Origin: a virus
IMG/VR virus record: IMGVR_UViG_3300031757_000673
Location: 1-23,974 of that record
Strand: one strand, 5' to 3'
DNA: 23,974 nucleotides
Each line of letters starts with the position of its first letter. The stretch's first letter is position 1. This document shows, piece by piece, positions 4,996 through 11,668 of this stretch. The notes under the pieces were generated by a model. The model saw only the letters and a list, made by a program, of their open reading frames with translations. It did not search any database and had not been told where the DNA came from. The position numbers and the translations under genes were made by a program.

Positions 4996-6533
4996 TGAGA
5001 TTTTTTGAATTTAAACATATTGTAAAAGAAATGGAAGCACGTATCCAACACGCTGAAGATGTTGTGTTCTGGGAAGGTAGTGCTGGAGCCAAACGTGCCT
5101 TAACAGCTTTATCTAATATGGCTAAAGGTGGCGAGAAAAATGTTACAATTAAATGGGATGGTTCTCCAGCAGTAGTATTTGGTCGTAATCCTAAAGGGAA
5201 GTTTGTCTTTACAGATAAGTCAGGCTTTGTCGCAAAAGGATATGATGGCAAATCACAAAGTGGAGATGACTTAGAGAATATGTTATTAAGCAGAGGCAAA
5301 GGTGGTGATAAATCAGCTAGTTATAAAGCATTTGCAGGTAACATGAAAGATGTATACGACGAGTATGAAAAAGCTGTACCTAAAAAACACAGAGGATACT
5401 TTAAAGGAGACTTACTATATTTTAATAAGCCAAAGCTAATTGATGGTGCATATACTTTTAAACCAAATACCGTACAGTATAAAGTACAAGCAGACAGCGA
5501 CTTAGGTAAACGAGTAGGAAGAAGTAAAACAGGAATAGTTATTCATAGAGTTGTAGACGATGCTGGTACTGAAGGGCCATTACAAAATGCAGATATTTTT
5601 GAAGGTAATGAAGTGTTAGTGCTACCACCAGTAACTACACAAGACCCTCCACAGATAGATAGTGCTGGTATTAAAAATTTAAATGCGATTGTTAATAAGA
5701 ACGGAGCGGCTATTGATGCTCTATTAAACCAAGAAACATTACGTAACATGAAAGTTAGTGACTTTCCTAATATATTATACACATATACAAATAGATGTGT
5801 TGATGACAATTGTTTAACCAATTTAGGAAAAGACTTCGTACAATGGTTAAGTGGAAGTAAAGTTAGTAGAATTAAACAAGGTAAAATTATTGAATACCTT
5901 CAGGCAAATATGCAAGGCGTTAATGCTTTATGGCAAACTGTTTCAGGCATTATGAAAGTTAAAGACGATATTGTACAACAACTAGAACAACAACCTGCTG
6001 ATGTACAAGCAACAATAGGTGACAAACCAGGTGGAGAGGGATATGTATTATCTCATCCAGGTGGTGATATGAAATTAGTTAACCGCGGTAATTTTAGTGC
6101 GGCTAATAGAGCAATTAAACGTGAAGGAAAAACTATGAGAGCAAAAGAATTTGTTAAAGAAACCGGGGACTTTGATCCAGGCGAAATTGACTTTATGCAA
6201 AAAAGAGATGTTGATCCTGCTGACGCTGATGACGGAGGTATTGGTCCTGGATTTAAAAACGATACTATATTTGACCAACTAGGTAAAATATTAGACTCGC
6301 AAGGTAATCCAGTTGAACGAGATACCGTAGTAACAGACGATGACAAAAAGTTTAAAGTTACAGTACCACAAGCTAAAACATTAAGAATGATGGCTACTAC
6401 TGATAAAGTTAAACCTGCTGTACGTGTTGAGTTTACTAAATCTATTCAACGATCAGATGGACTCGCACCATTTTTAGCAGTTAAAGATCCGCGAGATATG
6501 ATTAATATCTTTGCTGACAAATATATGAAGTAA
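4995..6533 (+). CDS. Ligase/capping-type covalent nucleotidyltransferase-like protein
   Basis: A 512-residue protein that resembles a conserved marine T4-like phage family. Residues 50-57 read VTIKWDGS, matching ligase motif I KxDG with K53 as the putative nucleotide-accepting lysine. Residues 134-142 (GYFKGDLLY) resemble motif III. EGYVL at 348-352 followed by K360-L-V resembles motifs IV and V. A long insert separates III from IV. An alternative motif IV is TGIVIH near 179. If real, it would join or adenylylate RNA or DNA ends. The N-terminus MRFFEFKHIVKE resembles a capsid-targeting leader. From residue 381 a separate ~130-residue domain begins with its own Shine-Dalgarno and similar leader (listed separately). 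It starts on the last base of the nucleotidyltransferase stop. The ligase assignment is motif-based only. Confidence 0.62.
   Translation: MRFFEFKHIVKEMEARIQHAEDVVFWEGSAGAKRALTALSNMAKGGEKNVTIKWDGSPAVVFGRNPKGKFVFTDKSGFVAKGYDGKSQSGDDLENMLLSRGKGGDKSASYKAFAGNMKDVYDEYEKAVPKKHRGYFKGDLLYFNKPKLIDGAYTFKPNTVQYKVQADSDLGKRVGRSKTGIVIHRVVDDAGTEGPLQNADIFEGNEVLVLPPVTTQDPPQIDSAGIKNLNAIVNKNGAAIDALLNQETLRNMKVSDFPNILYTYTNRCVDDNCLTNLGKDFVQWLSGSKVSRIKQGKIIEYLQANMQGVNALWQTVSGIMKVKDDIVQQLEQQPADVQATIGDKPGGEGYVLSHPGGDMKLVNRGNFSAANRAIKREGKTMRAKEFVKETGDFDPGEIDFMQKRDVDPADADDGGIGPGFKNDTIFDQLGKILDSQGNPVERDTVVTDDDKKFKVTVPQAKTLRMMATTDKVKPAVRVEFTKSIQRSDGLAPFLAVKDPRDMINIFADKYMK
6135..6533 (+). CDS. Probable internal start: C-terminal 132-aa product
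   Basis: In frame with the ligase-like gene, the ATG at 6135 is preceded by GAAGGA with a 6-base spacer, a better site than that of the parent gene. It begins MRAKEFVKE/TGD, the same style of leader (M-R-x-x-E-F...K-E) as the parent and other genes nearby. The product is acidic in its first half (DVDPADADDGG) and more ordered in its second (VTVPQAKTLRMM; DPRDMINIFADKYMK). I recognise no enzymatic motif. It may be a virion protein made both as a domain of the long protein and alone. It remains possible that only the full-length protein exists. Confidence 0.45.
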   Translation: MRAKEFVKETGDFDPGEIDFMQKRDVDPADADDGGIGPGFKNDTIFDQLGKILDSQGNPVERDTVVTDDDKKFKVTVPQAKTLRMMATTDKVKPAVRVEFTKSIQRSDGLAPFLAVKDPRDMINIFADKYMK

Positions 6534-6538
6534 GTGTT

Positions 6539-7414
6539 ATGGAACTAGAGTTTTTAGACGAAATTCATGAAGCGAGAATGACTCGCAATTCAAGTGACCA
6601 ACGTCAGTTAACGTATACTGATTGTTGTGAGCGCCTCTATCTGTCTCTATTAGTTTTAGAAGTATTAAGAAGGTTCCCATCATTTAAACCAATAGCAAAT
6701 GGCTATGCAAGAAATACAGTAAGTAACCAAAACTATGGTCACTTCCGTATACACGCAACAGACTTATATAACTTAATATATTTTGTTACTGGTGACGAAC
6801 AAGCAATGAACAAGTTAAAAGATCCGGCGGCGGCTTTGCAACTTCGTCAGCGTACAACGTTACCTCTTATGAGACTTAATGGTTACTTACATCAAGTGTC
6901 AAGTGGCTTTAATGGCTCTAATTCAGAATTATTTCTTAACATAGAGGGTGCTCTACGTATTGGTAACTCAGACTACAAAGCAATTAGACGCCATGTTGTT
7001 AATCTTAACAGCATTAGTACACTTGATAAAAAGAAAGTTGTAACTAAATTATTACTGGCCGCTAGAGCTAAACTACGAAATAGTGATTTAATTCCTGCAT
7101 TAGAACAGTTAGCCTCACAGAGAGATTTAGAAACAAGTAAGGTTAAAGATAACGAACCAAGTATTAGTACACCTGATATGGTTCCAACAACTAATAGAGA
7201 ATTAATGTTTTATAGATACATTGTTGGTCCTCGTAATTTAGTTGGTACTAAAAAGTTTTTAGACATGGCAAAGCAAGGCAAAAGTGTTCCATCCCCTTTT
7301 ATTCAAGCCTACCTACCGGCTGTTAAAATGCTTGATGACATAGTAAAAGCCGGTCCAGGATACATCACAATGCTCAGAGCACTCCAAAAAAGAGCATTAC
7401 AGAGCAAAAAGTAG
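6539..7414 (+). CDS. Conserved phage protein, 291 aa, capsid-targeting-like leader
   Basis: I do not recognise a function. The protein is mostly helical and basic, with a Leu-rich segment (YLSLLVLEVLRRF near residue 30) and a C-terminal basic helix (MLRALQKRALQSKK). The N-terminus MELEFLDEIHE/ARM offers L-D-E and I-H-E sites matching the (I/L)-x-E rule of the T4 gp21 prohead protease. It starts 5 bases after the ligase-like gene and has only a weak Shine-Dalgarno, so translation is probably coupled. A late-promoter-like site follows it, making it the likely end of this transcription unit. Position and leader suggest a virion-associated protein, by inference. Confidence 0.72.
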   Translation: MELEFLDEIHEARMTRNSSDQRQLTYTDCCERLYLSLLVLEVLRRFPSFKPIANGYARNTVSNQNYGHFRIHATDLYNLIYFVTGDEQAMNKLKDPAAALQLRQRTTLPLMRLNGYLHQVSSGFNGSNSELFLNIEGALRIGNSDYKAIRRHVVNLNSISTLDKKKVVTKLLLAARAKLRNSDLIPALEQLASQRDLETSKVKDNEPSISTPDMVPTTNRELMFYRYIVGPRNLVGTKKFLDMAKQGKSVPSPFIQAYLPAVKMLDDIVKAGPGYITMLRALQKRALQSKK

Positions 7415-7432
7415 CCAAAAATCCCCCAATTG

Positions 7433-7440
7433 ACTAAATA
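7433..7440 (+). promoter_or_regulatory. Late-promoter-like octamer before the 113-aa gene
   Basis: ACTAAATA followed by CTATTAAC, the extension shared with other copies in this window. Predicted start near 7446, giving a leader of about 57 bases that ends in a strong AGGAGA. Confidence 0.5.
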
Positions 7441-7502
7441 CTATTAACTAACATACAAGAGAAACGTATGTCAGGGTCATTAGAGAACATAGGAGAAATA
7501 AA

Positions 7503-7844
7503 ATGGCTGGAGTAGCAAGAACAACAGGAATAGGTCACGCACACGAGACCTTATATTCAACAGCAAATCTAGGTTTTTACGTAATCGCTTGTCAGGCAAG
7601 TATGGCAAGTGAAGGCGGAATTGGTAAAGCCTTAGAAGCATTAGCACAAGCAATCAACCCACTAGCGTACAATTCAGAAGGTACAGCAGGATTAGTAAAC
7701 GTTGTAGTTGACGGATCACAATGGGACGCGGCGGCACTACAACGTGCAGTACGTCACCTTGGTGATGACGTTGGTTCAACTGGATCTATCGATTTTAGTG
7801 CGGCAACGGCAACTGCTGGTGGACAATTTATAGTAGCGGCGTAA
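7503..7844 (+). CDS. Probable abundant virion protein, 113 aa
   Basis: The family is not firmly recognised. The protein is small, rich in Ala, Gly and Thr and nearly free of charged clusters. It starts MAGVARTTGIGHAHETLYST and ends TATAGGQFIVAA, a composition typical of capsid decoration or tail structural proteins. Its own late-promoter-like site, a strong Shine-Dalgarno (AGGAGA, 7 bases before the ATG) and a dedicated terminator at 7879-7912 make it a single-gene unit built for high output. It resembles small structural proteins of marine T4-like phages, but I cannot name one. Alanine pairs here use GCG as the first codon, as elsewhere in the window. Confidence 0.75.
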   Translation: MAGVARTTGIGHAHETLYSTANLGFYVIACQASMASEGGIGKALEALAQAINPLAYNSEGTAGLVNVVVDGSQWDAAALQRAVRHLGDDVGSTGSIDFSAATATAGGQFIVAA

Positions 7845-7878
7845 TTACTTAATTACACTACACTATTAACACACTACG

Positions 7879-7912
7879 AAAAAGGGTTCAGTTTTTACTG
7901 GACCCTTTTTTT
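7879..7912 (+). terminator. Intrinsic terminator after the 113-aa gene
   Basis: GGGTTCAG (7884-7891) pairs with CTGGACCC (7898-7905) with one G-U. The loop is TTTTTA. The stem is followed by seven T, and the A-run before the stem can extend it and make it partly bidirectional. Confidence 0.88.
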
Positions 7913-7935
7913 ATGACCGATAAGTATAATTAACT

Positions 7936-8358
7936 ATGGAATCATTAGAAATTAAAACACTTGTCGATATCACGCAAACTGGACAGAACAAATTTAGAAG
8001 CCATGATAGATTATTAATTAATCAGCAGGCTAATTGGAATACATTCTTTCAAGTATTAAGTATGCGAATAAATCCACTTTTTAATGGAGGGCCTACTGTA
8101 GAAAAACGAACTTTAGAAAATGGGGAGTTTGGTAGTGACCATGATCCAGCAGAAGAACATAATGTTTGGACATTTAAATTTGATAGTGAACGTGATGGTG
8201 CATTAACTCCATCACTGTTAACTGATGATTTTGATCTTATTCCAGTTATAAACAACTTAAACGAGTCTACAATAAATAACAGTGATGCTTTTCGCACTAA
8301 CGGAACGGCACAAAATATTGTGTTTAAGTTAGTAGATAAAGAAGAGCTGGCACAATGA
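7936..8358 (+). CDS. Conserved phage protein of unknown function, 140 aa
   Basis: The opening MESLEIKTLVDIT and the pattern of a long N-terminal block followed by an Asp/Glu-rich middle (SDHDPAEEHNVWTFKFDSERDG) resemble a hypothetical protein found repeatedly in marine T4-like phages. There are no catalytic motifs, cysteines or membrane segments. The middle block has alternating hydrophobic residues (VWTFKF, IVFKLV), suggesting a beta-rich fold. It starts shortly after the terminator of the preceding gene. No clear Shine-Dalgarno is present, but a TATAAT at 7925-7930 lies close to the ATG, which could mean its own promoter; no -35 box is convincing. The stop overlaps the next late-promoter-like octamer. 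Confidence 0.75.
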   Translation: MESLEIKTLVDITQTGQNKFRSHDRLLINQQANWNTFFQVLSMRINPLFNGGPTVEKRTLENGEFGSDHDPAEEHNVWTFKFDSERDGALTPSLLTDDFDLIPVINNLNESTINNSDAFRTNGTAQNIVFKLVDKEELAQ

Positions 8359-8364
8359 TAAATA
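8357..8364 (+). promoter_or_regulatory. Late-promoter-like octamer before the coiled-coil/TM gene
   Basis: GATAAATA overlapping the stop of the preceding gene, followed by TTAACGTG. Predicted start near 8370, giving a leader of about 110 bases before the ATG at 8483. I see no other strong structure in that leader apart from GGAGA before the ATG. Confidence 0.45.
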
Positions 8365-8482
8365 TTAACGTGAACAGAATAAGTTGTTAGATTCTTAACT
8401 GTTTACCAGGCACATAATATAGAACATCAGGCGATTATAAAACAGGCCCCTTCCACGATAACAACGGAATGGAGAGATAAAG

Positions 8483-8731
8483 ATGGCGAAAAGTGCCATA
8501 GTAAAAGCAGACGTAGAAAAAGATAATCTAGAAGCTCATGTGGCTCTATGCCACCAACGCTATGAGAATCTAGAACGCAGATTAACTACAATTGAAGAAA
8601 AAGTCGAACATATCCACACTGATATTATACACGGCAACAAATCGATGATGAAGGTAATTATTGGTGCCACAGGCACTATAATTGCCGGCTTACTTTCCAC
8701 GCTTGTTGTTGTGCTCATGAATTTTAACTAA
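8483..8731 (+). CDS. Small coiled-coil protein with C-terminal membrane segment
   Basis: An 82-residue protein. Residues 10-50 form a charged helix with coiled-coil spacing (YENLERRLTTIEEKVEHIH). Residues 58-80 are a hydrophobic segment (VIIGATGTIIAGLLSTLVVV) ending four residues before the C-terminus. This layout matches XhlA-like phage proteins and small holin accessory proteins, and a similar protein recurs in marine T4-like phages. A role in membrane anchoring or lysis is an inference. GGAGA lies 8 bases before the ATG. The gene stands alone between two late-promoter-like sites, which fits late expression. Confidence 0.78.
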   Translation: MAKSAIVKADVEKDNLEAHVALCHQRYENLERRLTTIEEKVEHIHTDIIHGNKSMMKVIIGATGTIIAGLLSTLVVVLMNFN

Positions 8732-8746
8732 TCCATCTTACATTCA

Positions 8747-8754
8747 CATAAATA
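8747..8754 (+). promoter_or_regulatory. Late-promoter-like octamer 5 bases before an ATG
   Basis: CATAAATA ends exactly 5 bases before the ATG at 8760. With T4 spacing (octamer at -13 to -6) the first transcribed base is the A of that ATG, so a leaderless mRNA is predicted. Confidence 0.6.
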
Positions 8755-8759
8755 CACGT

Positions 8760-9149
8760 ATGCTGTTACGTGAAATCTATAATCATCTAGACGAGAAGCA
8801 AATCTGGGGCAGATCCGGACAAAAAGTGGTGCGAAAGTTCCGCTGTACTGTTGGTCGCCGCAAAGGAAGAATTGTAAAGAAGATCGCACAATGCTTTGCT
8901 TCACCTAATATGAAAGCTAGAATTACAATGAAGCGTACTAGAGCAAGAGTCGGCGCTAAAATGATGCGTAGACGAGCGAAAACAATGCGTTCAAACCCAG
9001 CATCTAAACGAGTACAAGCATTAAACAAAGCTGGGAAGCCATCAGGAACACGTAAGCCAAAGAGTTTTAGAGCATTTAAACCAAAAAGAACTATGCCAAA
9101 GAAGGTTAAGAGTTTTAAACCTGGTAAACCAAAGAAGGCTAAAAAGTAA
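8760..9149 (+). CDS. Highly basic internal-protein-like, copy 1
   Basis: A 129-residue, very Lys/Arg-rich protein. After the leader MLLREIYNHLDE/KQ (L-D-E site) comes a conserved block IWGRSGQKVVRKFRC, then GRRKGRIVKK and a second Cys about 18 residues on. An ITMKRTRAR block follows, then a lysine-rich tail (KSFKPGKPKKAKK). The paired cysteines could bind metal or form a disulfide. It is a paralogue of the next gene: both share F/WGR-x-x-KVVRK(F/Y)RCT, RKGRIV, ITMK and S-KR-LNK in order. Composition and leader suggest a DNA-binding protein packaged in the head, like T4 internal proteins; this is inference. No Shine-Dalgarno precedes the ATG, which may be leaderless. The stop overlaps the next start by one base. 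Confidence 0.78.
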   Translation: MLLREIYNHLDEKQIWGRSGQKVVRKFRCTVGRRKGRIVKKIAQCFASPNMKARITMKRTRARVGAKMMRRRAKTMRSNPASKRVQALNKAGKPSGTRKPKSFRAFKPKRTMPKKVKSFKPGKPKKAKK

Positions 9150-9574
9150 TGAAAATTGCTGAAATTATTACTGAAGGTATTATTCCTATCTTTGGAAGAT
9201 CTAAAGGTAAAGTTGTTAGGAAATATAGATGTACGTCAGGCACTAGAAAAGGACGTATTGTAGCAAAACCGGCTACTTGTAATGCGGCTAAGAAAATTAG
9301 CAGTATGATTACAATGAAGAAAGCCAGACGAGCAAGATCATCTGTTCTACAAATAAAATCTAGTAGACGTAAACGAACTGGAGCAACTTCAAAACGTATT
9401 GCAAAATTAAACAAACCATTATCACAAAAACGATATGGTAAAGCAAAATCACGTAGAAAATCTATTAATAAGCCAAAAGGTTATACGCCACCACATAAAA
9501 GAGTAGCACGTAAGATTACTAAAGGTGGGCCAAGTGCAAAAAGAAGAAAACCGACAAGAAAGAAAATTAAATAG
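9149..9574 (+). CDS. Highly basic internal-protein-like, copy 2
   Basis: A 141-residue paralogue of the preceding gene, probably a tandem duplication. Leader MKIAEIITE/GII has an I-T-E site as in T4 capsid-targeting peptides. The core is IFGRSKGKVVRKYRCTSG, RKGRIVAKPATC, ITMKKARRAR and TSKRIAKLNK. The tail is again Lys/Arg-rich but differs in sequence (RRKSINKPKGYTPPHKR, RRKPTRKKIK). The two cysteines keep the same spacing as in copy 1. A nucleic-acid-binding role in the virion or just after injection is likely. It starts on the last base of the previous stop, with AAGG upstream. I recognise the core as a conserved marine T4-like phage family without an assigned function. Confidence 0.8.
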   Translation: MKIAEIITEGIIPIFGRSKGKVVRKYRCTSGTRKGRIVAKPATCNAAKKISSMITMKKARRARSSVLQIKSSRRKRTGATSKRIAKLNKPLSQKRYGKAKSRRKSINKPKGYTPPHKRVARKITKGGPSAKRRKPTRKKIK

Positions 9575-9582
9575 AGTAAATA
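9575..9582 (+). promoter_or_regulatory. Late-promoter-like sequence 5 bases before an ATG
   Basis: AGTAAATA followed by CTATT and then the ATG at 9588. The octamer matches six of eight consensus bases, but spacing and the CTATTA extension match the other copies, and no Shine-Dalgarno is present. Confidence 0.4.
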
Positions 9583-9587
9583 CTATT

Positions 9588-10064
9588 ATGAGAGCTTACG
9601 AATTTAAAAAACCTATAGACGAAGCAAAGATTGTAGAAATTGTTCCAGCAATTGGAAATGCAGTCGGCAGAGTAGGTCAAGCCATGGGCGGAGCGGCGGC
9701 ACAAGGTGCAGGAGCGGCGGCGGCCATGGGAAAAGATACAAATAAAGCTCAACAAGTAGGAGCCAAAGTGGCAAAAGGGGCGGCCACGGCAATACAAAAA
9801 GGACAAGATAAAGTAGCCTCAGCAATCCTTAAAAAAGGATCACAATTAGCAGTTCCAACGCAAGGTGGAAAAGAAGAAGAATTTGATATTGTAGACGTCG
9901 ACGGAGACGAAGTTACATTAAAAAACCCAAATCCTAAAACAGGTGAACCACAAGGGTTCATTTATAAAAAGGATGAATTAGATGCTATAGTAAAAGCTAA
10001 AGCAGATAAAGTAGCTGGCAGTGACGCTGACGCAGGCGGCAATCCAGCAGGACAGGTAGTATAA
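9588..10064 (+). CDS. Alanine-rich phage protein with capsid-targeting-like leader, 158 aa
   Basis: The open frame begins at 9525, but I choose the ATG at 9588. It gives MRAYEFKKPIDE/AKI, the leader style of neighbouring genes with an I-D-E/A cleavage site, and the 63 bases before it overlap the previous gene. Residues 20-85 are Ala/Gly/Gln-rich (GAAAAMGKDTNKAQQ) and helical, suggesting an elongated or core-forming segment. Residues 95-135 (FDIVDVDGDEVTLKNP, GFIYKKDEL) look like a small beta-barrel. No enzymatic motif is present. Runs of Ala codons are written GCGGCGGCG, giving a striking GC-rich patch in an AT-rich gene. Probable virion component. Confidence 0.75.
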   Translation: MRAYEFKKPIDEAKIVEIVPAIGNAVGRVGQAMGGAAAQGAGAAAAMGKDTNKAQQVGAKVAKGAATAIQKGQDKVASAILKKGSQLAVPTQGGKEEEFDIVDVDGDEVTLKNPNPKTGEPQGFIYKKDELDAIVKAKADKVAGSDADAGGNPAGQVV

Positions 10065-10270
10065 TGAAAATAAATGACCTCGTAGGTGAATTTACAATAG
10101 CAATGAGTAATGAAGAAGCTAGAGTTCTTAAAAAGCTAGACAATCCATTACCCTTACATTCTTTTCCCGAAAGAGAACAATTCGTTATTGAGGGACTTAT
10201 CCGAAAAGCACTGGTAAGTAAAGTACGCAATAACAATCTGACGTTGGTAGTTGCTAATGAAGATTTCTAA
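10064..10270 (+). CDS. Conserved small phage protein, 68 aa
   Basis: Starts MKINDLVGEFTIAMSNEEARVLKKL and resembles a short conserved protein of marine T4-like phages with no known function. It continues with a predicted helix (EREQFVIEGLIRKALV) and a C-terminal beta strand (NLTLVVANEDF). The pattern, a helix-turn-helix-sized domain with IEGLIRKALV, could be a winged-helix-like fold, but that is speculative. The start overlaps the stop of the previous gene (TAATG), and the end overlaps the next gene by 14 bases, so it belongs to a coupled series. Confidence 0.75.
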   Translation: MKINDLVGEFTIAMSNEEARVLKKLDNPLPLHSFPEREQFVIEGLIRKALVSKVRNNNLTLVVANEDF

Positions 10271-10682
10271 ACTAGCAAAAGAATTAGACGCAATTATGGA
10301 ATCCGGACTTCAGGATGTCTTTATTCCCTATGCTAAAGGTAACAGCATACGCATTAAGAATACTGTAATTAGACGTACTAAACATGGATATTTAATATTT
10401 AATGTTAAAGATAGTAAACGTATAGCTGATACATTTAGCAAAAGAGGCGCAATTGCTTATGCTCGTTGCGTATCTAAAAATAAGCAAGATGACCTACATA
10501 CAATACTAGAATTAGATACAAAGCTAGGAAAGTACTATATGGATAGCTTATATGCCAAAAATACCATTGAAAAAACGTCAGATCCTGTTAGACAAGACTC
10601 TGCTTTAATACTATTTGATATAGCAAAAGACAAAACATGGTATTATACGTGCCAGCTTGACGACTATATCTTTGACGATTGA
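10257..10682 (+). CDS. Conserved phage protein, 141 aa
   Basis: The frame is open from 10251 (TTG), but the ATG at 10257 gives MKISKLAKELDAIMES/G, a leader of the local style with an I-M-E/S site, so I take it as the start. The body is mixed alpha/beta: RIKNTVIRRTKHGYLIFNV near residue 30, ADTFSKRGAIAYARCV near 60, LGKYYMDSLYAKNTIEK near 90 and a Tyr/Asp-rich end (WYYTCQLDDYIFDD). I recognise it only as resembling small proteins of marine T4-like phages. It has no catalytic motif. A late-promoter-like octamer starts just after its stop. Confidence 0.74.
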   Translation: MKISKLAKELDAIMESGLQDVFIPYAKGNSIRIKNTVIRRTKHGYLIFNVKDSKRIADTFSKRGAIAYARCVSKNKQDDLHTILELDTKLGKYYMDSLYAKNTIEKTSDPVRQDSALILFDIAKDKTWYYTCQLDDYIFDD

Positions 10683-10683
10683 T

Positions 10684-10691
10684 GATAAATA
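10684..10691 (+). promoter_or_regulatory. Late-promoter-like octamer before the 300-aa core-like gene
   Basis: GATAAATA followed by ACTATAAC. Predicted start near 10697, and AGGAA lies between it and the ATG at 10722. Confidence 0.5.
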
Positions 10692-10721
10692 ACTATAACA
10701 CTTAGGATAGGAATACAAGAT

Positions 10722-11624
10722 ATGAAAATACATGAACTATCAAAACCATTAACAGCAAATGCGTTGAATGAAAGTCTTGGTAAAAACTTCGGGCAAAAGT
10801 TACAATTAGAAAGTTTTACTCTATCGCAACTTGAGGACGCACGAAACAGGCTTAGAACTCAATTAGCAGATGTTGAAACTAATGAGAGTTTTGAAACTGT
10901 TCATAATAGTGACGCTTACCAAAAAGGTAAATTATTCCTTGACACAATCAATAAAGAAATTGCTGAGAGAGACGAATGGGTTACTGAAGCTGACAAAGAC
11001 CCAGAAACAGAATTTACATCATGGCTTAAAGACAAAAAAGGCAAAGGTATAAGAGAACTTAAAGGTAACGAATATACTAAAATGTCAAAAGAATTCCAAG
11101 CACAGAAAAAAGAACCAGTTAAAGAAGGCGCAGAAGAATCAGCTCAACTAGTAATGGCCGCAAAGGACATGGTTGATAGAATTACAGGCTGGATGGAAGA
11201 CACAGCAGAAATGCAAACAGAATCAATGCTAGAATTAGGCGACGCGATTCGTGACGAACTAGGCAGTGAAATGAGTGAACAATTCATTGGTACTGTAAAA
11301 CCAGCATTAGAACAATTATATACAACTTTCGAAGGAACACGTGAAGCACTTACAGGTGGCGTAGCCATCATAACAGGCGAAGGTGGACCAGAAACAATGC
11401 CAGGAGCAGAAGGTGATGTTCCGGTAGAGGATCCAGCAATGGAGCCTGTCGATGCAGAAGGCGAACCAGGTGTTGAAGCTCCAGTAGATGATGAATTTGG
11501 CGCAAGTGAACCTGCTACAGGCGGAGAAGAAGTTGCAGACAGAGAAAAAAGAGAAAGCGTAGAACGATCACGTAGGCTAGGAAACATTTTAAGTACGGAG
11601 AGTACTTCAAAAAAAAAGTCTTAG
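10722..11624 (+). CDS. Prohead-core-like acidic virion protein, 300 aa
   Basis: Leader MKIHELSKPLTANALNE/SLG (L-N-E/S). A helical block follows that I associate with marine T4-like phage structural proteins: LESFTLSQLEDARNRLRTQL near residue 29, and SDAYQKGKLFLDTINKEIAERDE near 62. Residues 140-210 are acidic helices (MLELGDAIRDELGSEMSEQF). Residues 215-275 are a disordered Pro/Glu/Asp-rich linker. The last 25 residues are basic (EKRESVERSRRLGNIL). This acidic-helical, protease-site-bearing profile fits a scaffold or prohead core protein, but I cannot name a T4 equivalent. The stop TAG falls just after a nine-A run. A -1 slip there would join this protein to the next frame. Confidence 0.75.
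   Translation: MKIHELSKPLTANALNESLGKNFGQKLQLESFTLSQLEDARNRLRTQLADVETNESFETVHNSDAYQKGKLFLDTINKEIAERDEWVTEADKDPETEFTSWLKDKKGKGIRELKGNEYTKMSKEFQAQKKEPVKEGAEESAQLVMAAKDMVDRITGWMEDTAEMQTESMLELGDAIRDELGSEMSEQFIGTVKPALEQLYTTFEGTREALTGGVAIITGEGGPETMPGAEGDVPVEDPAMEPVDAEGEPGVEAPVDDEFGASEPATGGEEVADREKRESVERSRRLGNILSTESTSKKKS
11609..11617 (+). other. A9 run: candidate -1 frameshift site
   Basis: TTC followed by nine A lies 5 codons before the stop of the 300-aa gene. A -1 slip continues into the frame of the next gene through VLEGTTLKTELISIFRN, protein-like residues that come before its first ATG and have no in-frame ATG, GTG or TTG of their own. Confidence 0.4.
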
Positions 11625-11668
11625 AAGGGACAACCCTTAAGACAGAATTAATATCAATTTTTAGAAAT

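Noticed and set aside
7468-7515. 14-codon frame (MSGSLENIGEIKWLE) in the leader of the 113-aa gene
   Set aside because: It has a passable start context but overlaps the real Shine-Dalgarno and start of the 113-aa gene; too short to separate from chance.
9567-9961. Several minus-strand frames opposite the alanine-rich gene
   Set aside because: They are mirrors of GCG-rich alanine runs; the plus-strand gene has a leader and fits the operon.
11144-11587. Minus-strand frame of 147 codons opposite the 300-aa gene
   Set aside because: It is a Ser/Pro-rich mirror of the acidic Pro/Glu linker codons, with no start signals.
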